Assembly: GCA_949288455.1 (NCBI GenBank)
Contig: CASEKF010000032.1
Location: forward strand, 1-40,729
Direction: 5' to 3'
Origin: an uncultured bacterium
Lineage (GTDB): Bacteria; Vulcanimicrobiota; CADAWZ01
Length of the DNA: 40,729 nt
Both the position numbers and the translations under genes were made by a program. Shown here one piece after another: positions 33,379 through 40,729 of the stretch. The notes under the pieces are model-generated. The model searched no databases. It saw only the letters and a list, made by a program, of their open reading frames with translations, and was not told where the DNA came from. Positions within the stretch are counted from its first letter, which is position 1. Each line of letters starts with the position of its first letter.

Positions 33379-34329
33379 ATGTATATAGTAACCGGAGCGG
33401 CAGGATTCATAGGCAGCCATATAGTTAAAGAATTAAACGAACGCGGCATAAACGATATTATAGCCGTAGACAGGCTAGATAAAAGCGACAAGTTTAAAAA
33501 TCTATGCGACCGTACGATACTCGACTATTTTGACGCGCAAGAATTATCCGAAGCGATTCAGAAAAATTCTTTTAACCGCAAAGTTAAAGCGATATTTCAT
33601 CAAGGAGCCTGCTCCGACACGACGGAAGCAAACGGAGAATTTATGATGAAAAATAATTTTTCCTTTTCAAAACTCCTATTAGAGTATGCCTTAACTCAAA
33701 AGGCTGCTTTTATATACGCTTCCAGCGCGGCAGTTTACGGTTCGAGCAAAAATTTTCGGGAAACTCAAGAAAACGAGCTTCCGCTAAACGTTTACGGATA
33801 CTCTAAACTTGCGTTCGATCAATACGTGAAAAGCCGCGTAAAAGACCCGGATTCTTCTGTAGTAGGCTTAAGATATTTCAACGTTTACGGAGAACGGGAA
33901 ATATATAAAGGCAAAATGGCGTCGATGATTTATCAAATGTACAAACAAATAAAAGAAACCTCCGAAATCAGGCTTTTCGAAGGTTCGGAAAACTACGCTC
34001 CGGGCGAACAATCCAGAGATTTCGTATACGTAAAAGACATAGTTGACGTTAATCTGTTTTTCGGACTAAACGATCGGAAAACGCATAATATACTGAACTG
34101 CGGAACCGGCGAAAGCAGAACTTTTAACGAAGCTGCCAAAATCGTCATATCTCTTCTGAATAAAGGTAAAATTACGTATATTAAGATGCCTGACGACATC
34201 AGAAAAAAATATCAAAGCTACACTAAAGCCGATTTAAATAAATTGAGAGCGTCAGGATACGAAGCTTCTTTTTCAAGTCTTGAAGACGGCGTAAAAAACT
34301 GCGTAAAGTACTGGGAAAAACTCAATTAA
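33379..34329 (+). CDS. hldD: ADP-L-glycero-D-manno-heptose 6-epimerase
   Basis: A 316-residue short-chain-dehydrogenase-type epimerase that makes ADP-L-glycero-D-manno-heptose for the LPS inner core. The NAD(P)-binding TGAAGFIGSH lies at 5-14. FHQGACSDTTEANGEFMM (73-90) is highly specific to HldD. The catalytic YxxxK is Y139 to K143 in VYGYSKLAFDQYV, and LRYFNVYGERE is conserved. An AAAAGGAAG site precedes the ATG. It implies heptose-containing LPS and so an outer membrane; no other heptose genes are nearby. Confidence 0.95.
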   Translation: MYIVTGAAGFIGSHIVKELNERGINDIIAVDRLDKSDKFKNLCDRTILDYFDAQELSEAIQKNSFNRKVKAIFHQGACSDTTEANGEFMMKNNFSFSKLLLEYALTQKAAFIYASSAAVYGSSKNFRETQENELPLNVYGYSKLAFDQYVKSRVKDPDSSVVGLRYFNVYGEREIYKGKMASMIYQMYKQIKETSEIRLFEGSENYAPGEQSRDFVYVKDIVDVNLFFGLNDRKTHNILNCGTGESRTFNEAAKIVISLLNKGKITYIKMPDDIRKKYQSYTKADLNKLRASGYEASFSSLEDGVKNCVKYWEKLN

Positions 34330-34332
34330 TCT

Positions 34333-34414
34333 ATAACGACGGATAAAGAAAGCTCCGCGTTCTGAGTCTCTTTCGAAGAAGAGCGTAAGTGGAGCTTTCT
34401 TTATCCGTCGTTAT
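34333..34414. repeat. 24-bp perfect inverted repeat between convergent genes
   Basis: Positions 34333-34356 and 34391-34414 are perfect 24-nt inverted repeats. They begin 3 nt after the hldD stop and end 1 nt before the stop of the opposite gene. The 34-nt middle can form a small inner hairpin (ctctt/aagag). The stem is strong but lacks a T-run on either side, so it may block read-through or protect the RNA 3' ends rather than being a standard terminator. Confidence 0.75.
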
Positions 34415-34415
34415 A

Positions 34416-36602
34416 TTAGCCGTAACAGAAAACCGTGCCGTCTTGTATTACGAAAATAAGCCTGCCGTCATATAAAATCGGCTCGCACGCCAATTTAAGC
34501 TTTACGCTGTTTTTATCTATAAGTTTCCCCGAAAAAAGATCGATTATTAAAATTCTGCCGTCAGGAGCGAAGACGTACGCTTTATTATTTGTCACGGAAT
34601 AAAAATAATCTCCATGCCCGCCAAGTTTAAGCCTCCAGTTTATAGAGCCGTCGGGAGCCACGTTATACATAATTCCCTTTTGCGTAATAAAGATATACAT
34701 GCCCGGCAAAGCCCTAACGCAGCCCGACAGAGGGGAATCGGCCTGAAGCTTCCACTTAAGAGCGGCAGAACGGCAATCTATACAGAAAACTTCGCCCGTA
34801 GTCGTAACGACTAATACGTAGTCTTCTTTAAGAGAACAAGGGAGCGAAATGGCTCCTTTAGTTTCAAAACTCCATGTCACTCGTTTTTTTTCAAAACTAA
34901 AAGCGTATACCACCCCGTTAAGTCCGGCGGTAACTAAAGCGTCTTCATACATTACCGGAGACGATATGGTCATAGCGTCGAGAGATTCATGCCACAACGA
35001 TTTTCCCGATTCGGGATCTATCGCAAATATGACTCCGGTATATGAAGTCTGATAAAGGACGCCTTTCCAAAGAACGGGCGGCGTCATCAACATTCCGTCT
35101 ATAACGGCGCGCCAGACTCCCGGATTTTCGCTTTCCGGAGCGAAACAAAAGACGGAAGGAGAATAGGAACTGCTGGCGTAAATTCTTTTCCCGTCCGATA
35201 TTACGGGATTCAGCTTTTCGCGCATATTGCAATTCCAGATAAAACTTCCTTTAGCCGCGTCGAACACGAATATATTGCCGTCGTTAAAGACGACCGCGAT
35301 ATTCCCGTTAAACGGGGTTATAAATGCGCTGGCCCTTATCGAAGCCGCGAAAGTCCACAGCAGCTTCATCGGCAGAGAAGAGCTTCCGCCTATACAGGCA
35401 GTTCTCGCATTATCCGCCAAATGCGTAAACCATATCGCGTCAGACGAATCGAATCCGATCATATCATAATAGAAATCGTACGATTCCAAGCCTCTGGCCT
35501 TAACTTTTTCCGCTAATTCCTTTTTGGCTTCGCCTACCGATCCGTAATCGGAAAGCCTTCCTTTTCCCAAAAGTTTTTCCAGAAAGGACACGAACGCATC
35601 GCTTAAATCTTTTCTTATATCTCTAATCGGAGAAGGCTCCCTTGTCTCAAACATCTGAAGATCCAGTCCTGAAATCAGGAAATAAAGGATAGCTCCGACG
35701 CACCAAAGATCTCTCTTTGGCGTTTCGAGGGTTTTAAATGAAAACTCTTCCGTAATATCGACGTCTTTATACTCGCCTAAAAGATCTTGAACGTATGGAA
35801 TTCCCAAATTAACGAAAGAAATATTAGAGGCGTCGTCAGATATCACGACTGAGGACGGCCTCATATCGACGGCGAAAAGAGGCGATTGAAGATTGTGGAT
35901 ACATTCGAGAAGATCTAAGAGTTTTAAAGCAATAGACGCCAATATTCCTTCCGGAACGGCTCTGGACGTGCGTTCATGAAACTTCTGCAGAAAAGAGGTC
36001 AGCGTCGATCCTTCCGAATATTCGTAAACCAGATAAAGTTTTCCCTCATAATTAAAATAGTCAAAAATTTTAGCTATCGAAGGATGGGAGGCTTTCAAAA
36101 TTTTTGAAGCTATATCTTCAAACTTCTGAACCGTATCGTCAAAATTTAGCGCGGCTTCTCCGGTCACGTTAAATTCTCTAAGAGAATACAGGCTTTTTCT
36201 ATCTACTTTATCTTCGACTTTATAAATAGAAACGCTGCAGCCTTCTTTAAAAGTATCTACAATCTTATAACGATTATCTATCAAAAGAGACGGATCAAAA
36301 TCAGGGTCGTCCGCTGCGGCGGACTCGTCGTCCGAAGCGTCCGACGGCTCCTGAAACGAAGAATTATCAAACTCGGTAAAACAGGCCGGACAGAAAAGCA
36401 TGCCCTTAGCGGCTTTTTCTCCGCATGACGGACATACTATAACGTCACCGTCTCCGGATCGTTCGTCGGACTTAGCTTTATCGCCGCCGTTGTTTTCTTC
36501 GCCGTCGTTCCGCGGCTTTTCGAATTCGTTGAAACAGTCGGGACAAAAAAGCATTGAATCGTCTACGGTCGCAGAGCAGGACGGACATTTTATAGTAGCC
36601 AA
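34416..36602 (-). CDS. Zinc-ribbon / pseudokinase / PQQ-propeller protein
   Basis: 728 residues from a TTG start at 36602, chosen because AAGGGGG lies 7 nt upstream; this start begins (M)ATIKCPSC. Two zinc ribbons come first (C6, C9, C20, C23 and C57, C60, C71, C74) with an acidic linker. A Ser/Thr-kinase-like domain spans about 110-390 but looks inactive: the VAIK lysine is replaced (YSLREF, 139-144), the catalytic loop reads FAVDMRPSSVV without His, and DFG is replaced by VNLG (264-267). About 400-728 is a PQQ/WD-like beta-propeller with repeated units such as GSFIWN, GKSLWHESL and KRVTWSFET. No membrane helix is visible. Likely a regulatory scaffold; partners are unknown. Confidence 0.85.
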   Translation of the reverse strand: MATIKCPSCSATVDDSMLFCPDCFNEFEKPRNDGEENNGGDKAKSDERSGDGDVIVCPSCGEKAAKGMLFCPACFTEFDNSSFQEPSDASDDESAAADDPDFDPSLLIDNRYKIVDTFKEGCSVSIYKVEDKVDRKSLYSLREFNVTGEAALNFDDTVQKFEDIASKILKASHPSIAKIFDYFNYEGKLYLVYEYSEGSTLTSFLQKFHERTSRAVPEGILASIALKLLDLLECIHNLQSPLFAVDMRPSSVVISDDASNISFVNLGIPYVQDLLGEYKDVDITEEFSFKTLETPKRDLWCVGAILYFLISGLDLQMFETREPSPIRDIRKDLSDAFVSFLEKLLGKGRLSDYGSVGEAKKELAEKVKARGLESYDFYYDMIGFDSSDAIWFTHLADNARTACIGGSSSLPMKLLWTFAASIRASAFITPFNGNIAVVFNDGNIFVFDAAKGSFIWNCNMREKLNPVISDGKRIYASSSYSPSVFCFAPESENPGVWRAVIDGMLMTPPVLWKGVLYQTSYTGVIFAIDPESGKSLWHESLDAMTISSPVMYEDALVTAGLNGVVYAFSFEKKRVTWSFETKGAISLPCSLKEDYVLVVTTTGEVFCIDCRSAALKWKLQADSPLSGCVRALPGMYIFITQKGIMYNVAPDGSINWRLKLGGHGDYFYSVTNNKAYVFAPDGRILIIDLFSGKLIDKNSVKLKLACEPILYDGRLIFVIQDGTVFCYG

Positions 36603-36928
36603 ATAAACCCCCTTAATACGGCGCTTACGCTTGGCAAACGTCAAATGAGAACGCCGCTTTACGCAAAAGACGCAAAGATCAGCCGTAAAAAAAAGACGCG
36701 CTAAAAATATTCCGGCGCCAATAAGGCTTAAATCTTTATCAAAAAACCGTATTGTAAAAAATAATTCGCTATAAAAATGGAAAAATCAAGGAATAACGCC
36801 GTAAGAAGCTCGGCGTTTCAGAGATGACAAACGCTTTAATCTCCGTTTAGTTCAGATAAAAAAAATGGATAGGAAAAATAACAATGCGGCTGCGATCTTA
36901 AACAAAAAAACGATCGAATCAGATTAGA
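36603..36928. other. Gap without a gene
   Basis: AT-rich sequence between the ferredoxin terminator and the pseudokinase gene (both minus strand). It should carry the pseudokinase promoter on the minus strand, but I cannot pick one box pair with confidence. No RNA gene or long open frame is seen. Confidence 0.4.
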
Positions 36929-36957
36929 AGAGCATCCCGTTAATATCGGAATGCTCT
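36929..36957 (-). terminator. Hairpin after the ferredoxin gene
   Basis: Arms agagcatcccg (36929-36939) and cggaatgctct (36947-36957) pair over 11 bp with one G-T and a 7-nt loop, starting 12 nt past the ferredoxin stop on the minus strand. It is followed by only a weak T-rich stretch (TCTAATCTGATT). Terminator function is likely but not certain. Confidence 0.65.
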
Positions 36958-36968
36958 TAATAGAACCT

Positions 36969-37139
36969 CTAAGAAAGAGATATAGCTTCGCAAGGACATT
37001 CGTTAACGCAAGCTCCGCATTCTATACAGGTATCAGGATCTACCTTAGCGGCGTCGTCGACTTTTATCGCTTCTACCGGACAAACCGAAGCGCAGCTTCC
37101 GCAAGCGGTGCATTTTCCAGGGTCTACTATTGCGGCCAT
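36969..37139 (-). CDS. 2x[4Fe-4S] ferredoxin, 56 residues
   Basis: A very short gene. Translation begins MAAIVDPGKCTACGSCASVC and contains two cluster motifs, CTACGSCASVCP and CIECGACVNECP, i.e. CxxCxxCxxxCP twice. That is the clostridial-type low-potential ferredoxin (55-60 residues). An AAAGGA site sits 10 nt before the ATG, and a hairpin follows the TAG. It would carry electrons for anaerobic enzymes in the cytoplasm. The single-gene unit lies between the TPR and pseudokinase genes on the same strand. Confidence 0.96.
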   Translation of the reverse strand: MAAIVDPGKCTACGSCASVCPVEAIKVDDAAKVDPDTCIECGACVNECPCEAISLS

Positions 37140-37255
37140 TTTCACAAAATCCTTTCAAGAAAAAAAAATTATCCCGTATAAATCTATTTATTCTAAACGT
37201 AAAAAAACAAATAAATTCATACCTGAGTAAAGTTATAATTCTCTGCTAAATTGCT

Positions 37256-37768
37256 TTACCCTTCTTCAATCGAAAGCTTTTTTAGTTCCAGTTCGTCAAG
37301 CCTTCTGCTGAATTTGCCGAAAAGTTCTTTATACCTAATATCTTTACATCTTTTTACGCCTTCCGTTATCCATACTCTGGCCTCGTCGAAATTGCCAAAC
37401 TCATAATAAATAAAAGCCAAATCATGATAAGCGTCTACGAAATCAGGATCAATTTCAATAGCTCTCTTCATCGACTCGACGGCTTCTTCCAGTTTTCCCC
37501 GTTTAGCAAGGTAAAGACCCAGTCCCTTTCTGGCATAGGCGTCTTCGGGATAGGTTTCTACGGCCTTAACCGCGTATTCCATCCCTTTCGAGTAGTCTTT
37601 CTTAAAATAGAGTATAAATCCCAGCGCATTTAACGCGGCCAAATTGTTTTCGTCCATACTTAACGCGGCCAAATACAATTTTAAAGCCATGTCATAATCG
37701 GCGGAAAGCAGATGCGAACGGGCTTCCGAAAGAATGGCTCGCAAATCGTTTTCATGTAAATCAGGCAT
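37256..37768 (-). CDS. Tetratricopeptide-repeat protein
   Basis: A 170-residue protein made of about four TPR units (residues ~12-145), for example ALNALGFILYFKKDYSKGME and VDAYHDLAFIYYEFGNFDEA with the usual A8/G9/A20/P32-like positions. A Lys/Glu/Leu helix caps the end. There is no signal peptide, so it is probably cytoplasmic. TPRs bind other proteins; no partner is obvious here. An AAAAGGAAAAAA site precedes the ATG. Confidence 0.9.
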   Translation of the reverse strand: MPDLHENDLRAILSEARSHLLSADYDMALKLYLAALSMDENNLAALNALGFILYFKKDYSKGMEYAVKAVETYPEDAYARKGLGLYLAKRGKLEEAVESMKRAIEIDPDFVDAYHDLAFIYYEFGNFDEARVWITEGVKRCKDIRYKELFGKFSRRLDELELKKLSIEEG

Positions 37769-38046
37769 ATTTTTTTCCTTTTAATCGTAATAAATGAAAT
37801 CGTAATTTTAAAATTCAGCCTCTTACAAGAATATCATATTTCCATTATTTTTTCAACGCGGACTCTTTCGGCCTCAGGCATCAATCGCTTAGGTTTCCGG
37901 CGGCTTTTATAGTTTTTTAAAAAAGCGTTGAAACCGGTTATTAATTAATCCCCGTATAAAAAAAGGAAAAAGCCTGAAATATGATAAAATATACCCATGG
38001 GGAGCTGAATTTCCCAATATTATAATCAACAAGCGAGGATAAAAAA

Positions 38047-39300
38047 TTGGCAACAGTAAGACCTTTCAAGGCTCTAAGACCTCATAAAGATCAGGCCGCT
38101 CAGGTAACTTCTCCTCCGTACGACGTGTTAAATTCGCAGGAAGCCAAACAGACCGCGGAAGGAAATCCTATCAGCCTTCTTCACATAACGAAACCGGAGA
38201 TAGACTTAGAAGACGGAATAAACCAATGCGACGACAAAGTTTATTTAAAAGCTAAGGAAAACATGGAACGCTTCGTTAAAGACGGAACGCTTTTTCAAGA
38301 CGAAAAGCCCATGTTCTATTTATACAGGCAAACTATGCCTATAGGCGACAAAATTCATTCTCAACTTGGCTTAGTGGCATGCGCCAGCGTAGACGAATAT
38401 GAGAATAACGTTATAAAGAAGCATGAACTTACAAGAAAAGATAAAGAAGACGACAGAACCAGGCACGTATACGAGACAAAAGCTAATACCGGTCCGGTTT
38501 TTCTGGTATACAAAGCAAAAAAAGAGATTGACGATCTGTTTGAGCAAATAGAGAAAAAAGAAAGCGAATACGACTTTACCGGAAAAGACGGCGTAAGACA
38601 TATTTTATGGCTGATAGACGACGACTCGACTATATTAAAGATAGAATCGTTATTTAAAGAGATACCCGTTATGTACGTAGCCGACGGGCATCACAGAAGC
38701 GCGTCCGCCATGCGCGTAAGAAAAATAATGAAAGACAAAAATCCCAACCATACGGGTTCCGAGGAATATAATTTCTTTTTAGCCGTGATCTTTCCTCATA
38801 ATCAGATAAATATCATGGCTTACAACAGGGTAGTAAAAGACCTTAACGGGCATACCGAACGTGAATTTTTAGATCTGATAAAAGAAAAATTCGAAATCCG
38901 CGAAGCCGGCTCGGATGTCCCGGAGCCTCGTAAAAAACATGAATTCGGAATGTACATGGATTCCAAAGGTTTTATCTTAGTTCCCAAACCCGGAACTTTC
39001 GACGCTAACGACCCGGTAGCGTCTCTGGACGCCGCAATTCTGCAAAACAACCTTTTAGATCCGATTCTCGGCATAAAGAATCCGAGAGAAGCTAAAAATA
39101 TCGATTTCATAGGCGGTATAAGAGGAACGGGCGAACTGAAAAAACATGTCGACTCGGGCAACTTTAAAGTAGCTTTTTCGCTTTATCCTACTTCAATTCA
39201 AGATTTAATCGAAGTAGCCGACAGCGGAAAAATAATGCCTCCGAAATCGACTTGGTTCGAACCGAAATTAAAGGACGGAATGGCGATACATACAATTTAA
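38047..39300 (+). CDS. DUF1015 family protein
   Basis: 417 residues from a TTG start, with AGCGAGGA about 8 nt upstream and the family's conserved opening MATVRPFKALRPHKD. Characteristic segments are TSPPYDVLNSQEA (21-33), DKEDDRTRHVYETKANTGPV and YVADGHHRSASAMRV, the ADGHHR motif being the family hallmark. Members occur widely in anaerobes and are often near serine-metabolism genes; their biochemical function is not settled. There are no neighbours in the same operon. A strong terminator follows. Confidence 0.92.
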   Translation: MATVRPFKALRPHKDQAAQVTSPPYDVLNSQEAKQTAEGNPISLLHITKPEIDLEDGINQCDDKVYLKAKENMERFVKDGTLFQDEKPMFYLYRQTMPIGDKIHSQLGLVACASVDEYENNVIKKHELTRKDKEDDRTRHVYETKANTGPVFLVYKAKKEIDDLFEQIEKKESEYDFTGKDGVRHILWLIDDDSTILKIESLFKEIPVMYVADGHHRSASAMRVRKIMKDKNPNHTGSEEYNFFLAVIFPHNQINIMAYNRVVKDLNGHTEREFLDLIKEKFEIREAGSDVPEPRKKHEFGMYMDSKGFILVPKPGTFDANDPVASLDAAILQNNLLDPILGIKNPREAKNIDFIGGIRGTGELKKHVDSGNFKVAFSLYPTSIQDLIEVADSGKIMPPKSTWFEPKLKDGMAIHTI

Positions 39301-39318
39301 CCGTTAATTAAGCCGATT

Positions 39319-39353
39319 AAAAAAGCTTGAAGCTTTTGGCTTCAAGCTTTTTT
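39319..39353. terminator. Bidirectional intrinsic terminator
   Basis: A perfect 15-bp stem (39319-39333 with 39339-39353; aaaaaagcttgaagc) with a 5-nt loop has A-run and T-run ends, so it works in both directions. It lies 18 nt past the DUF1015 stop and 11 nt before the stop of the convergent gene. Confidence 0.92.
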
Positions 39354-39364
39354 ATTTTTAAAGA

Positions 39365-40579
39365 TTAGAGAGCGGATACTTTAACAAGCTCAACCGCGTT
39401 CGGCCACCAATCCCACATTTTGTAGGTTTTGCCGTTTCTTTCAAAAGAGCTTATAAAATCGGCGCTGTTTGAAAGAGCTATAGAGGTTATTCCAAGCTCG
39501 GCTGCGGTCTGAACTTCGCCGGCTTCGGCAATGCCGTTTCCGTTGGCGTCCTGCCAGACCGAAAGTCCGTTAAGCTCTTCGCCGCTTACTTTGCCGTCGT
39601 TATTAGCGTCATGGAGCGAAAGTTTTTCATAACCGGATTCATATCCGCCGGCAGTTCCGAAAAGACAGCTCATATCTACGGTTCCGTCCGCTTTGGGAGC
39701 TACGAGAAGTCCGTCCTGAGGTCCGACCCATTCCATGGCGATTTCAAAACCGTCGCCGTAGAAATCGGCAAGAACCATATTGGAATTAACAAGAGGATGT
39801 CCGGGCATATGCTGACCGTTGGAAGCCTGAAGAACGCCGTTACCGGTCATATCCAAAACCAGAGGAGATACATACTTGTTAGCGCTCTGAGCGTAGATCT
39901 GAGTAACATGCTGTGACTGATACACGTCGTATACTGTAGTGAGAACGCCGTCTACCATTGCCAATCTGGTTTTATAACTAATACTTGTTGTCGTTTCTAT
40001 TCTGTTTTCGCCCTTTCCAAGCTGCGTTGTAGTCACTTCTTCTTTAACCAGTTCTTCCTTATCAACGACTTCTTCGCCTTCATGTACTGCGGAAATATCT
40101 TCGGCGTTAATAGCGCTGTCTGAATCGTTAGAGGTACTAAGGCTCGCGGTTCTTCCCGGAACAACAGACGCAGCAGCCGAACCCACGTTAGCCCAATCCA
40201 CGCTCATATTTTCATATTTGGATTGATTGTTGCTGAAGGCTTTAATTCCGGTAGCGAAAGCTTCGTTAGAAACCGAGGGAACCAGACCGCTGAAAGGATC
40301 GTTTAAAGCGTCTTTAAGCTTATTAAAAAGATCCGTACTGTGAATTATATTGCTTGAATAGAGATAATATAAACTAAACCCCGCTTCTACTCCGGAGCCG
40401 GTTATATGATTTGCGTAAACCTGAGAATCGGAACCGCCGTTAATTACGTTTGTACCGTATACGTTTAAAGTTTTTCATTTAACAGGAGCTTTAACTTTCG
40501 TAACGGTAGCCGCGTCCAAAGCCGCGGCAAACGCCAACGCGCATATTCCAGACATTGCGAGAGTAAAAAGCTTCTTCAT
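39365..40579 (-). pseudogene. Secreted EF-hand-like calcium-binding protein interrupted by in-frame TGA
   Basis: An uninterrupted-frame gene of 405 codons, apart from one TGA at codon 35 (40477-40475). The start ATG at 40579 follows AGGAGA and gives a signal peptide (MKKLFTLAMSGICALAFAAA). After ATVTKVKAPVK comes TGA, then in the same frame KTLNVYGTNVINGGSDSQVY. The C-terminal part has DMTGNGV and tandem EF-hand-like loops (HDANNDGKVSGEE, QDANGNGIAEAGE), as in large RTX-type surface proteins. TGG to TGA (Trp) is the simplest origin. An internal ATG at 40207 would give 280 residues without a signal peptide. Likely a pseudogene or a read-through gene. Confidence 0.8.
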
Positions 40580-40649
40580 AATTTTATTCTCCTGTATTTA
40601 TTTTTATAATTATTCTGAACCTCACGGATCGTTTTCTTTCTAAGTTTAT

Positions 40650-40683
40650 TATATTAATATTTTGTTAACAAAATATTAATATA
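40650..40683. promoter_or_regulatory. 34-bp perfect palindrome upstream of the secreted gene
   Basis: A perfect dyad centred on gttaac (between 40666 and 40667), with 17 bp in each half and composition almost entirely A+T. It lies 71-104 nt upstream of the ATG at 40579 and next to a TATAAT-like box on the minus strand (ATATAATAAAC). It could be an operator, or a hairpin ending an unseen neighbour. The palindrome is seen; the role is inferred. Confidence 0.6.
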
Positions 40684-40729
40684 GTTTTACGTTTACGTCA
40701 TTTTTAATGTATTTTTTATCCTTTTTATT

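Noticed and set aside
36603-36644. 14-residue N-terminal extension of the pseudokinase from an upstream ATG
   Set aside because: The extension is basic and overlaps the AAGGGGG ribosome site that serves the TTG at 36602.
40475-40477. TGA as selenocysteine or as tryptophan by genetic-code change
   Set aside because: No stem-loop typical of selenocysteine insertion is evident right after the codon and the protein is no known selenoprotein. TGA also ends another gene (2812-2814), so a code change is unlikely.

Overview
The window looks like a chromosomal piece of a bacterium with AT-rich DNA. An outer membrane is likely, because there is an LPS heptose epimerase (hldD), and an anaerobic or fermentative life is likely. 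The latter rests on the two-subunit glycine decarboxylase gcvPA/gcvPB, an ion-pumping pyrophosphatase, a 2x[4Fe-4S] ferredoxin, a membrane polyferredoxin and a molybdenum hydroxylase. I cannot name the phylum; a little-studied lineage, possibly host-associated, would fit. Stop usage is standard. Several genes start with TTG or GTG behind good Shine-Dalgarno sites. Two genes are broken (a metal-ABC permease by a 1-nt frameshift, a secreted EF-hand-like protein by an in-frame TGA), which points to gene decay or assembly error.

Layout. 1-523: an atypical flank with the 5' part of a Cro/C1-type regulator gene, a likely operator and a long hairpin. It abuts the 3' end of tmRNA (ssrA, 524-875, minus), a classic integration site. 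1172-3867: a zinc-ribbon/acidic protein, a GNAT acetyltransferase and an anthrax-lethal-factor-like metallopeptidase. 4004-7207: gcvH-gcvPA-gcvPB. 7487-14627: two GH13 glycosidases around a small secreted Cys-repeat protein that overlaps a membrane polyferredoxin, then a PASTA protein and rpe. 14919-16280: a clostripain-family protease, closed by a 28-bp bidirectional terminator.

16374-31932 is all minus strand: topB; a membrane pyrophosphatase with a tail of about 180 charged repeat residues; an MBL hydrolase coupled to a DUF1460 protein; a small membrane-anchored protein; a zinc/manganese-type ABC permease (frameshifted) and ATPase; two prepilin-like proteins; a GT2 glycosyltransferase with a DUF2304-like partner; and a three-subunit xanthine-dehydrogenase-type enzyme. 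32100-33267 holds a small unknown gene, a structured probably non-coding stretch, and tRNA-Gln and tRNA-Glu behind a consensus promoter. 33379-40729: hldD, a zinc-ribbon/pseudokinase/PQQ-propeller protein, a 56-residue ferredoxin, a TPR protein, a DUF1015 protein and the broken secreted protein behind a 34-bp perfect palindrome.

Most worth a second look: the Cys-repeat/polyferredoxin pair, the repeat tail on the pyrophosphatase, the pseudokinase-propeller protein, the N-terminal DQVxLS motif shared by two unrelated proteases, the structured RNA candidate near 32.65-32.85 kb, and the two broken genes.
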